The notes under the pieces: model-generated
Told to the model about the DNA's origin: nothing
Database searches by the model: none
The model's input: the letters and a program-made list of their open reading frames with translations, nothing else
Made by a program: the position numbers and the translations under genes
Source: Lachnospiraceae bacterium
GTDB taxonomy: Bacteria > Bacillota > Clostridia > Lachnospirales > Lachnospiraceae
DNA: 10,085 bases
Reading direction: 5' to 3'
NCBI GenBank assembly: GCA_900751785.1
Contig: CAADSM010000007.1
Coordinates: forward strand, 1 to 10,085
Shown: in pieces, positions 1-7,502 of the stretch
Position numbering within the stretch: position 1 is the stretch's first letter
Layout: every line of letters starts with the position of its first letter

Positions 1-137
1 AATTTATGATAATTCCCCTTATACAGATGCATCAGTGTCCGCAGGGGATGTCCCTGATTCTTCCGATAGCATTCAATAAACCAGCTTTCGGTGTCCATCT
101 TTTTTTTCGGAGATGTTTTTGCTTCAAAATCTTTCAT
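1..137 (-). CDS. N-terminus of an unidentified protein, cut by the left window edge
   Basis: An open frame starts at ATG 137 and stays open for 45 codons to the edge of the window. It begins MKDFEAKTSPKKK and continues through TESWFIECYRKNQGHPLRT to a basic LMHLYKGNYHK stretch. A purine-rich AGGAAAGGG lies about 11 bases upstream, and a good promoter sits further upstream, which supports a real start. The basic, hydrophilic N-terminus ending in an L-x-x-L-Y-K-G-x-Y-type segment resembles the cytoplasmic lead-in of exporter-type ABC transporters (fused permease and ATPase) known from Lachnospiraceae. That identity is inference from memory, because no membrane helix or ATPase motif lies inside the window. 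The gene is separated from ilvC by a strong terminator and its own promoter, so it is probably not part of the ilv unit. Confidence 0.6.
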   Translation of the reverse strand, partial: MKDFEAKTSPKKKMDTESWFIECYRKNQGHPLRTLMHLYKGNYHK

Positions 138-174
138 ATTTGCAGGATCCCTTTCCTATTTGTTCGTTCCTTTC

Positions 175-218
175 ATTTTAGCGCAATTAATATGCGCTTT
201 CCAGTCCATTTTTGCGCT
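175..218 (-). promoter_or_regulatory. Promoter with embedded dyad operator for the left-edge gene
   Basis: On the minus strand, TGGAAA (198-203) and TAAAAT (175-180) are 17 bases apart, matching a sigma-A type promoter. The spacer is almost filled by a perfect inverted repeat, AGCGCA-7-TGCGCT (180-198). A third copy of the half-site lies just upstream (213-218), 20 bases from its neighbour. A repressor bound there would block polymerase directly. The DNA pattern is seen in the sequence; repression is inference. Confidence 0.55.
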
Positions 219-244
219 CTTTACCTATAAACAACTGTTTTTTT

Positions 245-293
245 GCGAAAAAATAGGGCTGTGACAGAACTTTTACATTCCTCACACAGCCCT
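245..293 (-). terminator. Intrinsic terminator of ilvC
   Basis: A perfect 9-bp stem, AGGGCTGTG with CACAGCCCT (arms 255-263 and 285-293), is followed on the minus strand by TATTTTTT. It lies 28 bases past the ilvC stop, so it should end the ilv transcript. The plus-strand side has only four Ts and would be weak. Confidence 0.9.
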
Positions 294-320
294 TTTCATA
301 GCATTATTTTTTACAATCGA

Positions 321-1355
<1,035 letters not shown>

Positions 1356-1372
1356 CTATTTCTTTTCATCCG

Positions 1373-1387
1373 CCGGTCAGAGACCGG
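1373..1387 (-). promoter_or_regulatory. Small hairpin in the ilvC 5' leader
   Basis: A perfect inverted repeat, CCGGTC-3-GACCGG, lies between the ilvC promoter and its ribosome site. There is no T-run after it, so it is not a terminator. It could be an operator just downstream of the start point or a 5' RNA stem that stabilises or tunes the message. Confidence 0.45.
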
Positions 1388-1392
1388 TATGT

Positions 1393-1421
1393 TTTATATA
1401 TAGTGAAAGGCCGCGCCTCAA
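1393..1421 (-). promoter_or_regulatory. Promoter of ilvC
   Basis: TTGAGG (1416-1421) and TATAAA (1393-1398) are spaced by 17 bases on the minus strand, in the 127-base gap between ilvN and ilvC. This suggests ilvC can be transcribed independently of ilvN. No terminator-like hairpin with a T-run separates the two genes, so readthrough from ilvN is also likely. Confidence 0.55.
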
Positions 1422-1470
1422 GCGCCGTGCCTCTTACTAACAGATTGTCTTCCCTGACACGCCTTTATGC

Positions 1471-1968
1471 TCACAGATATGTAACGTCCTTGCTGCCTCT
1501 GGACAGCCCGGTGATCCCCGTGCGCGCCAGCTCAAGGATCTCATAATCCTTAAGAAGGTTCAGGAACGCCTCCAGTTTGCTCTGTGTTCCCGTGAGCTCG
1601 ATCATCAGGGAATCCTCTTCCACATCTACGATCTTCGCGCGGAAGATATCTGCCACGGAAATGATCTCGCCTCTCTGCGAAGCGTTCGCGCGGAGCTTCA
1701 CCATGATCAGCTCTCTGCAGACAGACTCTTCGCTCTTCAAGACCTTGATGTTCACCACATCCTCCAGCTTCCTGAGCTGCTTCTCGATCTGTGAAAGGAT
1801 CAGCTCGTCTCCTGATGATACGACTGTTATCCTTGTGTATCTGGGATCCGCTGTCATTCCCGCCGTAATACTGTCGATGCTGTAGCCTCTCCGGCTGAAC
1901 AGCCCCGCGATCCGGCTCAAGACACCCGGATTATTATCCACAAGCAGTGAAAATACCTGACTTCTCAT
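1471..1968 (-). CDS. ilvN: Acetolactate synthase small (regulatory) subunit
   Basis: The 165-aa regulatory subunit of acetohydroxyacid synthase activates the catalytic subunit and confers valine feedback inhibition. Residues 4-75 form an ACT domain with VDNNPGVLSRIAGLFSRRGY, where N12 and G15 align with the valine-site Asn and Gly of E. coli IlvH. Residues about 76-165 form the second, C-terminal domain, including the RELIMVKLRA and ARTGITGLSRG segments. The length is that of the IlvH-type full form. ATG 1968 is preferred because AGAGG lies six bases upstream; the in-frame ATG at 1986 has no ribosome site and would add six residues. The large subunit (ilvB/ilvI) is not in the window, so the partner must be encoded elsewhere. 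ilvC follows in the same direction. Confidence 0.95.
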   Translation of the reverse strand: MRSQVFSLLVDNNPGVLSRIAGLFSRRGYSIDSITAGMTADPRYTRITVVSSGDELILSQIEKQLRKLEDVVNIKVLKSEESVCRELIMVKLRANASQRGEIISVADIFRAKIVDVEEDSLMIELTGTQSKLEAFLNLLKDYEILELARTGITGLSRGSKDVTYL

Positions 1969-1988
1969 CGTCTTCCTCTCTTTCATAA

Positions 1989-2081
1989 AGCGGACACTCA
2001 GAATCCGCTGCGTTCAAAACAGTTCTTCCGCCCTGCGCAAGGACCGTTTGCGCACAGAAAACAGAGTGCGTTCTGTTTTCT
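1989..2081 (-). promoter_or_regulatory. Structured 5' leader of ilvN (three tandem hairpins)
   Basis: The roughly 110-base leader can form three perfect stems in order: a 10-bp stem (2056-2065 with 2072-2081, loop 6), a 7-bp stem TGCGCAA/TTGCGCA (2034-2040 with 2048-2054, loop 7), and a 6-bp stem AGCGGA/TCCGCT (1989-1994 with 2004-2009) just before the ribosome site. A second CTGTTTT copy (2016-2022) could compete for the first stem's AAAACAG arm. There is no T-box signature, no run of branched-chain codons in a leader ORF, and no clear T-run. The mechanism is therefore unknown, but folding near the ribosome site could control translation. Confidence 0.5.
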
Positions 2082-2084
2082 ATA

Positions 2085-2113
2085 ATATTAACAACTGTGC
2101 CAGTCTTTGTCAA
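2085..2113 (-). promoter_or_regulatory. Promoter of ilvN
   Basis: A consensus -35 TTGACA (2108-2113) stands 17 bases from TAATAT (2085-2090) on the minus strand. An overlapping TATTAT is a slightly more distant alternative. Transcription would start near 2078, at the foot of the first leader hairpin. Confidence 0.75.
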
Positions 2114-2174
2114 GACATTCTTTGGAATTAATCGTTCCTTCCCACATCGTACTCTAGGATGGGGAAACGCAGCA

Positions 2175-3989
2175 TCATTCCTGCTCTGCGATCTTCTCCG
2201 CCAGATCATTGAGATAGACCCAGCGCTCCATCTTTTCTTCCAGCAGGGCATTCGTCCTCTCCTGCTCTTCCATGAGCTCCTTAAGCTTTACAGAGTTCGT
2301 GGCGTTCGCCTCGATCTGGCGTTCAATGGACTCCAGTTTTTCCTCCAGAGCGGCGATGTCCGTATCGATCGTCTCGTACTCCCGCTGCTCCTTATAGGAG
2401 AACTTCAGCTTCTGAGGCCTGTTCCTTTTCCAGTCCTTTGTGCTGCCTGCCTCCTTCTCTCTGCCGCTTCCGGATCCACTGCCATTTCCGGATCCACTGA
2501 CGCCTGCGTCTTCTCCTCCCCTTCTCTTCTTCGCCTCCAGATAATCAGTATAACCGCCCTCATACTGGACCGCATGACCCATTCCGTCCAGCTCGAAGAT
2601 ACGGTCCGCCATATTGTCGAGGAAATACCTGTCGTGGGACACTGCGATCACAATCCCTGAGAAGGCATTCAGATAATCCTCCAGGATCGTAAGTGTAGGA
2701 ATATCAAGGTTGTTCCCCGGCTCGTCAAAAAGAAGTACATTTGCATTCTCTGCCAGCACTCCCAGCAGATACAGTCTGCGCTTCTCCCCGCCGGATAGCT
2801 TCCCGATCGGGGCATACTGCATGTCCGGCGTGAAGAGGAATCTCTCCAGGAGCTGGGATGCGCTGATCTTTCCGTCCTTTGTGGTGATGTACTCGGCGAT
2901 ATCCTTCACATAATCGATCACTCGCTGGCTGTCGTCCATATCCTGTTCTTCCTGCGCAAAGTATCCGATCTTCACCGTGTCGCCGATCTCAATACAGCCG
3001 GAATCCGGTTCCACAAGGCCTGCGATCATTTTCATAAGCGTCGACTTCCCGCAGCCGTTCGGCCCGATAATGCCGAGTCTCTGATTCTTCAGTACAATAT
3101 AGGTAAAATCCTCCAGGATCTTCTTCTCCCCATAGCTCTTGCTGACATGATGAAGCTCGATCGTCTTCTTCCCCATCCGCGTCTCCACAGAATCCAGTTC
3201 CACGGTCTGGTCCTTCACAGGCGCCTTTCCGCTCTTCAGCGCTTCCAGGCGTTCAAGTCTTGCTTTCTGCTTCGTACTTCTCGCGCGGCAGCCCCGCTTC
3301 GCCCACTCCAGCTCCATCCGAAGAACGCTCTGCCGCTTCCGCTCCGACGCAAGCTCCATCTCTTCCCGCGCCGCCTTCAGCTCCAGGAACCCGGAATAGT
3401 CTGCATCATAGCCGTACATTTTCCCATGGCTGATCTCCAGGATTCGGTTCGTCACCCGGTCAAGAAAATATCTGTCGTGGGTCACCATGAGGATCGTGCT
3501 GCGGCATGACCTCAGATACTCTTCCAGCCATGTGATCATCTCCCCGTCAAGATGGTTCGTCGGCTCGTCCAGCAGAAGGACGTCGAAATCCTGCGCAAGC
3601 GTCTTCGCAAGGACCACCCTTCTCTTCTGGCCGCCGGAGAGATGGCTGATCGGCATATCATACTCCCGGATTCCCAGCTCTGTCAGGCAGCTCTCTACCT
3701 GCCAGTCTTCTCCGTCTCCCCTGTCGAATGCGAAGGAGCGTATGTCCGCGTCCTCAGGGAACACCGGATTCTGCGGCACATATGCGATCTTCAGCCCGTT
3801 CTGCCGGATGATCTGCCCGGAATCCGGCGCCGATTCCCCTGCGATCATTTTTAAAAGTGTGGATTTTCCCGTTCCGTTGATTCCTACGATCCCGATCCGG
3901 TCTCCTTCCTGAACGCCGAAGGAGGCGTCGTCGAAGATCGTCTTCTCACCGTAAATCTTGCTGATATGTTCTATGTTTATGATATTCAT
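2175..3989 (-). CDS. ABC-F family ATPase, Uup-like
   Basis: This 604-aa soluble protein has two ABC ATPase domains and no membrane helices, which places it in the ABC-F family (ribosome-associated translation factors and, in some branches, antibiotic resistance). Domain 1 has GINGTGKST (37-45), LSGGQKRR (117-124), LLLDEPTNHLD (138-148) and VTHDRYF (169-175). The charged linker with an RARSTKQKARLERLE segment (235-249) is the P-site tRNA interaction motif region. Domain 2 has GPNGCGKST (309-317), LSGGEKRR (398-405) and LLFDEPGNNLD (419-429). In this last motif Gly replaces the usual Thr after DEP, which is unusual, but the catalytic Glu is kept. A Ser/Gly spacer (498-509) leads to a C-terminal coiled coil (about 525-604) typical of Uup. 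The start is ATG 3989 with AGGAG nine bases upstream. No T-run terminator is obvious after the stop, only a bulged stem at 2139-2168, so some readthrough toward ilvN is possible. Confidence 0.93.
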   Translation of the reverse strand: MNIINIEHISKIYGEKTIFDDASFGVQEGDRIGIVGINGTGKSTLLKMIAGESAPDSGQIIRQNGLKIAYVPQNPVFPEDADIRSFAFDRGDGEDWQVESCLTELGIREYDMPISHLSGGQKRRVVLAKTLAQDFDVLLLDEPTNHLDGEMITWLEEYLRSCRSTILMVTHDRYFLDRVTNRILEISHGKMYGYDADYSGFLELKAAREEMELASERKRQSVLRMELEWAKRGCRARSTKQKARLERLEALKSGKAPVKDQTVELDSVETRMGKKTIELHHVSKSYGEKKILEDFTYIVLKNQRLGIIGPNGCGKSTLMKMIAGLVEPDSGCIEIGDTVKIGYFAQEEQDMDDSQRVIDYVKDIAEYITTKDGKISASQLLERFLFTPDMQYAPIGKLSGGEKRRLYLLGVLAENANVLLFDEPGNNLDIPTLTILEDYLNAFSGIVIAVSHDRYFLDNMADRIFELDGMGHAVQYEGGYTDYLEAKKRRGGEDAGVSGSGNGSGSGSGREKEAGSTKDWKRNRPQKLKFSYKEQREYETIDTDIAALEEKLESIERQIEANATNSVKLKELMEEQERTNALLEEKMERWVYLNDLAEKIAEQE

Positions 3990-4044
3990 CTCTGAAAACT
4001 CCTGTATTTTCTTGTTATGCAGTGTTTTATATCTGACAGGGAAA

Positions 4045-4073
4045 ATTATAGCAAGGTTTCAGGGGAAAATCCA
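4045..4073 (-). promoter_or_regulatory. Extended -10 promoter of the ABC-F gene
   Basis: A perfect TGCTATAAT (extended -10, hexamer 4045-4050) lies on the minus strand, with a weak -35 TGGATT (4068-4073) at 17-base spacing. The leader is only about 50 bases, too short for the long attenuators that control many resistance-type ABC-F genes. This favours a housekeeping role. Confidence 0.7.
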
Positions 4074-4143
4074 CCAGTCTTTTCTGCGCTGACAGAATTA
4101 TAATTTAAGCATCAGGACATATAACTGCAGCTGGACTCACATA

Positions 4144-4497
4144 GTGTCGTCTGATATAATTGAAATCAAATCAATTCCGTTTATTATGGCAGAGCAAAAC
4201 ATAATACTCTACAAAAAAATCCCTGAAAATATTCAAGGAAGAGTATTTGCTGTAAGAAATGCTATCCAATATAGCACGATTCCTTTAGGCATTCTTTTGG
4301 GAGGATACTTAGCCGATTATGTATTTGAGCCTTTTATGCGCTCTAACACAGGTATTGTGCTTTTTTTAGAAATACTTGTAGGGAATGGTGCAGGCAGTGG
4401 CATGGCTGTTATGTTTTTATGTACGGGAGTCTGTGGCTTTGTCATGAGTATTTTGTCTCTGCACAGCAAAAAAATTCAGGAATTAAATAACTGTTGA
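4144..4497 (+). pseudogene. C-terminal remnant of an MFS exporter
   Basis: From about codon 11 the frame reads IPFIMAEQNIILYKKIPENIQGRVFAVRN, followed by a membrane helix containing IPLGILLGGYLADYVFEP and a last helix near GMAVMFLCTGVCGFVMSIL, ending at TGA 4497. This matches the last quarter of MFS efflux proteins of the macrolide-exporter-like type (about 400 aa), where QGRVFA and GPLADYVFEP-like motifs precede the final helices. The upstream 300 residues are absent: the in-frame stretch back to TGA 4090 shows no transporter-like sequence. There is no good ribosome site at GTG 4144 or ATG 4186. The fragment is visibly AT-richer than its neighbours and is on the opposite strand, consistent with an acquired gene later deleted. 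A functional short protein is unlikely. Confidence 0.75.
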
Positions 4498-4556
4498 GAT
4501 TTAAATAATGACGAAAATATATTATAGATCAGAATGTTAAGCTGATAGGCAGTCAA

Positions 4557-4586
4557 GGCGGGACAGCCCTAAAATGGCTTCCCGCC
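4557..4586 (+). terminator. Hairpin after the MFS remnant, possible terminator
   Basis: GGCGGG (4557-4562) pairs with CCCGCC (4581-4586), and an inner AGCC/GGCT pair makes a long stem with a small internal loop. On the plus strand it is followed by CATTTCAATTTT, an imperfect T-rich tail. It may have terminated the lost transporter gene. Read on the minus strand it is followed by TTGACTGCC and would not terminate. Confidence 0.4.
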
Positions 4587-4603
4587 CATTTCAATTTTGA
4601 GAG

Positions 4604-4667
4604 AAAATCGGTCCGAATTTACAGCTCGACTGTCAGGAAAGTCCCGATTTTGCGCGTTTTTTCGGAC
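4604..4667 (-). terminator. Candidate terminator region of the three-gene envelope operon
   Basis: Just past the operon's last stop, AAAATCGG (arm 4644-4651 read on minus) pairs with CCGATTTT (4604-4611) and is followed by CTCTCAAAATT. A second possible stem, GTCCGAA with TTCGGAC (4661-4667 and 4611-4617), interleaves with the first, so the two cannot form as simple nested hairpins. A small ACAG/CTGT hairpin lies inside. The T-rich tail is mostly part of the stem, so terminator strength is uncertain. Confidence 0.4.
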
Positions 4668-4676
4668 ATTTCTCCA

Positions 4677-5741
4677 TTACGCGTTTTCCCTCGTTTTTCT
4701 ATCCCCCACAGGCACGTCGGCTTTTCTCCGTTCCAGCACAAAGCGGTTCACCAGCTCTACCCCCAGACTGACGATCATAAGAAAATAGAAATTGATGCCC
4801 CGGCTCACCAGCATGGACGGTATCAGATATGCTCCCGCGAACACATTGACGAACACCGTCTGGTACATCATCTCCGTGATCCCCTGAGCCCCCGGCAGAG
4901 GCAGCATGTCCACCGCAATGTAGACAGACGCCTGAAGAAGGATGACCTTTACCGCTCCGGCTCCCTCCAGCCCGAATCCCAGATAGACCATATAGGTCAG
5001 CACGAACAGGCTGCATCTCTGCAGAAACGTCACAGCCACCACGCCCGCAAGCCTTCCCTTGTGCTTCCCGAGCCATACGACCGCCTGCTGATAACTCTCG
5101 ATAAAGCCGTTCAGCTTCTCATCCCGCTTCTCGGAAGGTTTCCAGATCTTCATCCGGATCAGCAGCCCTTCGAAAAACTTCGCCAGCCTGAATATCACTC
5201 TCGGAAACAGCATCACACCGAGGATCAGGATCACAAGGATCACATTCAGCATCAGCCCGAGAAGATAGAGCGGAAAATAATGCTTCAGTTCCGCCCGGAG
5301 CGGTCCATACCAGAACGCCAGGATCCCGAACCCCAGCACGACAAGAACAAACTTATAAACGACCGCAACCGTCATGAGGACGACCGTACTGTCAGACACC
5401 CGGTTCCCGTCCTTGTTCATATAATAGAGCTGGACGGGCTGGCCACCGGATGCCGACGGCGTGATTCCGGAGTAGAAAAATCCGATGAAAGAATACTGGA
5501 AGCACCGGAACAGACTGTTCTTTTTCTCCCTCATGGCATTGAGCAGAAACCAGATCATAAATCCCTCTGCGCAGACGAAGAACACAGCCAGCGCCGCCGA
5601 CGGGATCAAATACACCGGTGACATCCTCGCAATCGACCGCCCGATCTCCGCCAGGTCACGTCCGCTGAACAAGGCGTAAAAGGTCAGGAACATGATGAGA
5701 AGGAAGACAGCGATCTGTACTGCTCTTTTTTTAACGCTCAT
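4677..5741 (-). CDS. Lysylphosphatidylglycerol synthase TM/flippase-like membrane protein
   Basis: A 354-aa integral membrane protein of the LPG_synthase_TM (UPF0104/AglD/YbhN) family, whose members move or modify lipids or lipid-linked sugars. Hydrophobic segments lie near residues 9-25, 43-68, 82-93, 118-145, 157-179, 231-256, 264-280 and 293-335. Family signatures are SASGGQPVQLYY (96-107) and PLPGAQGITE (281-290). It has no C-terminal aminoacyl-transferase domain, so it is not a complete MprF; a flippase-like role is inferred. ATG 5741 is chosen because GAGGT lies seven bases upstream and because translation from there overlaps the previous gene by 11 bases, implying translational coupling. 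The longer frame from 5780 lies wholly inside the preceding gene. It is the third gene of the operon with the papain-like protein and the glycosyltransferase. Confidence 0.88.
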   Translation of the reverse strand: MSVKKRAVQIAVFLLIMFLTFYALFSGRDLAEIGRSIARMSPVYLIPSAALAVFFVCAEGFMIWFLLNAMREKKNSLFRCFQYSFIGFFYSGITPSASGGQPVQLYYMNKDGNRVSDSTVVLMTVAVVYKFVLVVLGFGILAFWYGPLRAELKHYFPLYLLGLMLNVILVILILGVMLFPRVIFRLAKFFEGLLIRMKIWKPSEKRDEKLNGFIESYQQAVVWLGKHKGRLAGVVAVTFLQRCSLFVLTYMVYLGFGLEGAGAVKVILLQASVYIAVDMLPLPGAQGITEMMYQTVFVNVFAGAYLIPSMLVSRGINFYFLMIVSLGVELVNRFVLERRKADVPVGDRKTRENA

Positions 5742-6363
5742 ATGGTACACCTCGATATACTCTGAATGCTGTTCCTGCATATGCAGGCTGTGCTAAATGA
5801 AAAACGGGGATCCTTCCATATCCGTATGCAGACCTGTCGGATTCGACAAGCTCTCTCAAGCTGCCTTCGAAGATTTTCTGCTTTTCCCGGTATTCCATGA
5901 AATCCTTCGGAGTCACGAGAGAGAAATGCTTCTCCCATCTGCACACGCCCGCCTCTTCCAGCAGCCTTGCCGTGTAGGAAGAGCAGGTATAGTGATTTTT
6001 CTGATAGAACGGACGGTTCATCAGAAGAAACGGAAGACCGAGTATTGTGTAATGATAGTGGAAACGATTCTTCATCGCTTCTTTCAGCCTGATCCTGATG
6101 TATTCCTTCTGCTCTTCCGTGCATTCCAGACTGCAGATCATGTAGTCCGCACTTGGAAATGCCTCCAGGATCTTCCTCTTATCCTCTTTCTCGAAACCGG
6201 CGATCAGAGGAACCGAAGGATGCCTCCGGCCGATGCTGTACGCCTCCTCCAGCCCCGGATCCAGTGACAGCGCTACATGGATGTATTTTTGTTTCAGGAC
6301 CCGCCTGATGATCCCGGCAAATAATCCGGGTGTATCGACAAACGCGATATATATCTGTGCCAT
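5731..6363 (-). CDS. Permuted papain-like (NlpC/P60, YiiX-type) cysteine enzyme
   Basis: A 210-aa protein without a signal peptide or clear membrane helix. H29 sits in KYIHVALSLD near the start and C127 in HYTCSSYTARLLEEAG near the middle. This His-first, Cys-later order is that of circularly permuted NlpC/P60 enzymes (YiiX, YaeF, LRAT relatives), where the Cys heads a helix. Members of the superfamily cleave or transfer amide and acyl groups on peptides or lipids. Substrate and localisation are unknown here. The third polar residue of the triad is not certain; H48 is a possible candidate. The C-terminal 40 residues (FEGSLRELVESD onward) are not recognised. ATG 6363 has GGAGGG six bases upstream. 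It lies 18 bases after the glycosyltransferase and overlaps the flippase-like gene by 11 bases. Confidence 0.7.
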   Translation of the reverse strand: MAQIYIAFVDTPGLFAGIIRRVLKQKYIHVALSLDPGLEEAYSIGRRHPSVPLIAGFEKEDKRKILEAFPSADYMICSLECTEEQKEYIRIRLKEAMKNRFHYHYTILGLPFLLMNRPFYQKNHYTCSSYTARLLEEAGVCRWEKHFSLVTPKDFMEYREKQKIFEGSLRELVESDRSAYGYGRIPVFHLAQPAYAGTAFRVYRGVPYER

Positions 6364-6381
6364 TCTCTTCCCTCCCGCGCC

Positions 6382-7419
6382 TCACTGAAACTGATAGATC
6401 TTTCTCGCAAACCGGTATCCGCCTACGGTAAGCTTTCCTCCCAGCCTGCCGGGAAGATAGGTCAGGCCGCTCACTGTGGACCATCTCAGCCTGTAATAGA
6501 GTGCCTTGTCATGATCCTTGACTCTCTCCCACATATTCCGCCTTTTCTGCTCCGCCTCCGCAGTGCTGATCAGGAGCAGATGGATGGACGATATAGAGAG
6601 CATGATCGAGATATTGCGCATCATGTAGGACGCCAGCTTCGGATATGTCTTCTTCACCTCATTCAGATCAACACAGCGGGATACAAGATCTGTCACTTTA
6701 ATCTGCTGGTCGATCCTCTTCATCAGTACTTTTTCATTTACTGACTGGTCGTCGCGCCCCAGATAGTAGTGGTAGAGATCGATATCCATATAGTAAAGAT
6801 TCTCTGCAAAAGGAAGCGGCTGATAGGAAAACAGATTATCTACATAGAACGTATGCTCAGGCAGATGCACCCCTGACTCTCTGAGTACTTCTGTTCGGAA
6901 CATCAGCGAATGCATGATCAGATACTGGGACGGCCTGAACCGCCCGATCATATTCCACGTACACATTTCCTCATTGGGAAAAATATTGCGATAGTCCATC
7001 ACCCGGCTCCTGCCCTCGTCCAGATGGTCGTAAACATAATTGCAGATGAACAGATCCGGGATTTTCTCAAATTCATCCCGCCCTGCGCCGCAAAATTCTT
7101 TGACCCTCGAAACAAGCTTCAGATATGCATCCTTATCCAGCCAGTCGTCGGAATCTACGACCTTATAATAGATCCCTCTGGCGAGCTCCAGCCCCTTGTT
7201 CACTCCCGAGCCATGGCCGCCGTTTTCCTTATGTACCACCCTGACGATATCCGGGTAGACCATCTCGTAGGAATCAGCCACGGCCGCCGTGCCGTCCGTG
7301 GAGCCATCGTCGATCAAAATGATCTCCACGTCTTTTCCTCCCGCGAGAAGGGAATCCACGCACCGCCGCATATAGCTCTCAGAATTGTAGCATGGTACTG
7401 CGAATGTTATGTATTTCAT
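6382..7419 (-). CDS. Family 2 glycosyltransferase (GT-A fold)
   Basis: A 345-aa inverting sugar transferase that uses a nucleotide-sugar donor. The N-terminal domain has ITFAVPCYNSESYMRRCVDSLL (4-25), the nucleotide-binding LIDDGSTDGT (35-44), ENGGHGSGVNKGLELARG (65-82) and the metal-binding VVDSDDW (87-93). The C-terminal half (about 110-345) carries acceptor-side sequence such as FICNYVYDH and YHYYLGRDDQSVNEK and has no strong membrane helix, so the enzyme is cytosolic or peripheral. Sugar and acceptor cannot be read from the sequence. ATG 7419 is preferred over TTG 7425 because AGAGAGG is nine bases from the ATG and only three from the TTG. It is the first gene of the operon and probably glycosylates an envelope polymer or lipid that the flippase-like protein handles. 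Confidence 0.92.
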   Translation of the reverse strand: MKYITFAVPCYNSESYMRRCVDSLLAGGKDVEIILIDDGSTDGTAAVADSYEMVYPDIVRVVHKENGGHGSGVNKGLELARGIYYKVVDSDDWLDKDAYLKLVSRVKEFCGAGRDEFEKIPDLFICNYVYDHLDEGRSRVMDYRNIFPNEEMCTWNMIGRFRPSQYLIMHSLMFRTEVLRESGVHLPEHTFYVDNLFSYQPLPFAENLYYMDIDLYHYYLGRDDQSVNEKVLMKRIDQQIKVTDLVSRCVDLNEVKKTYPKLASYMMRNISIMLSISSIHLLLISTAEAEQKRRNMWERVKDHDKALYYRLRWSTVSGLTYLPGRLGGKLTVGGYRFARKIYQFQ

Positions 7420-7464
7420 GATCAAACGCCTCTCTTTCGTCTCTTCCTTATACAGATCTTCGAA

Positions 7465-7495
7465 ATTGTATCATTAAAATCATTTTTATTGTAAA
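7465..7495 (-). promoter_or_regulatory. Promoter of the glycosyltransferase operon
   Basis: TTTACA (7490-7495) and TACAAT (7465-7470) lie 19 bases apart on the minus strand. A TG one base before the -10 makes it an extended -10 element, which compensates for the long spacer. A frame-shifted reading, TTACAA with the same -10, gives 18 bases. The leader to ATG 7419 is about 40 bases. Confidence 0.65.
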
Positions 7496-7502
7496 CATGT
7501 CT

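Noticed and set aside
6..230. 74-codon plus-strand open frame at the left edge
   Set aside because: It is antisense to the minus-strand partial gene and its promoter, and its Phe-rich composition reflects A-rich coding on the other strand.
1987..2081. T-box or peptide attenuator upstream of ilvN
   Set aside because: The leader is about 110 bases, lacks the AGGGTGGNACCGCG core, and has no short ORF with Leu/Ile/Val runs.
2139..2168. Terminator after the ABC-F stop
   Set aside because: The stem is bulged and no T-run follows, so I did not call it a terminator.
2097..2660. 187-codon plus-strand open frame opposite the ABC-F gene
   Set aside because: It is antisense to a gene with full ATPase motifs, has no ribosome site, and its composition follows the complementary codon pattern.
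4650..5621. 323-codon plus-strand open frame opposite the flippase-like gene
   Set aside because: It is rich in His, Arg, Gln and Asp with no domain or motif, as expected from reading a hydrophobic membrane protein gene backwards.
6910..7494. 194-codon plus-strand open frame opposite the glycosyltransferase
   Set aside because: The opposite strand carries intact GT2 motifs, and this frame has no credible start signal.
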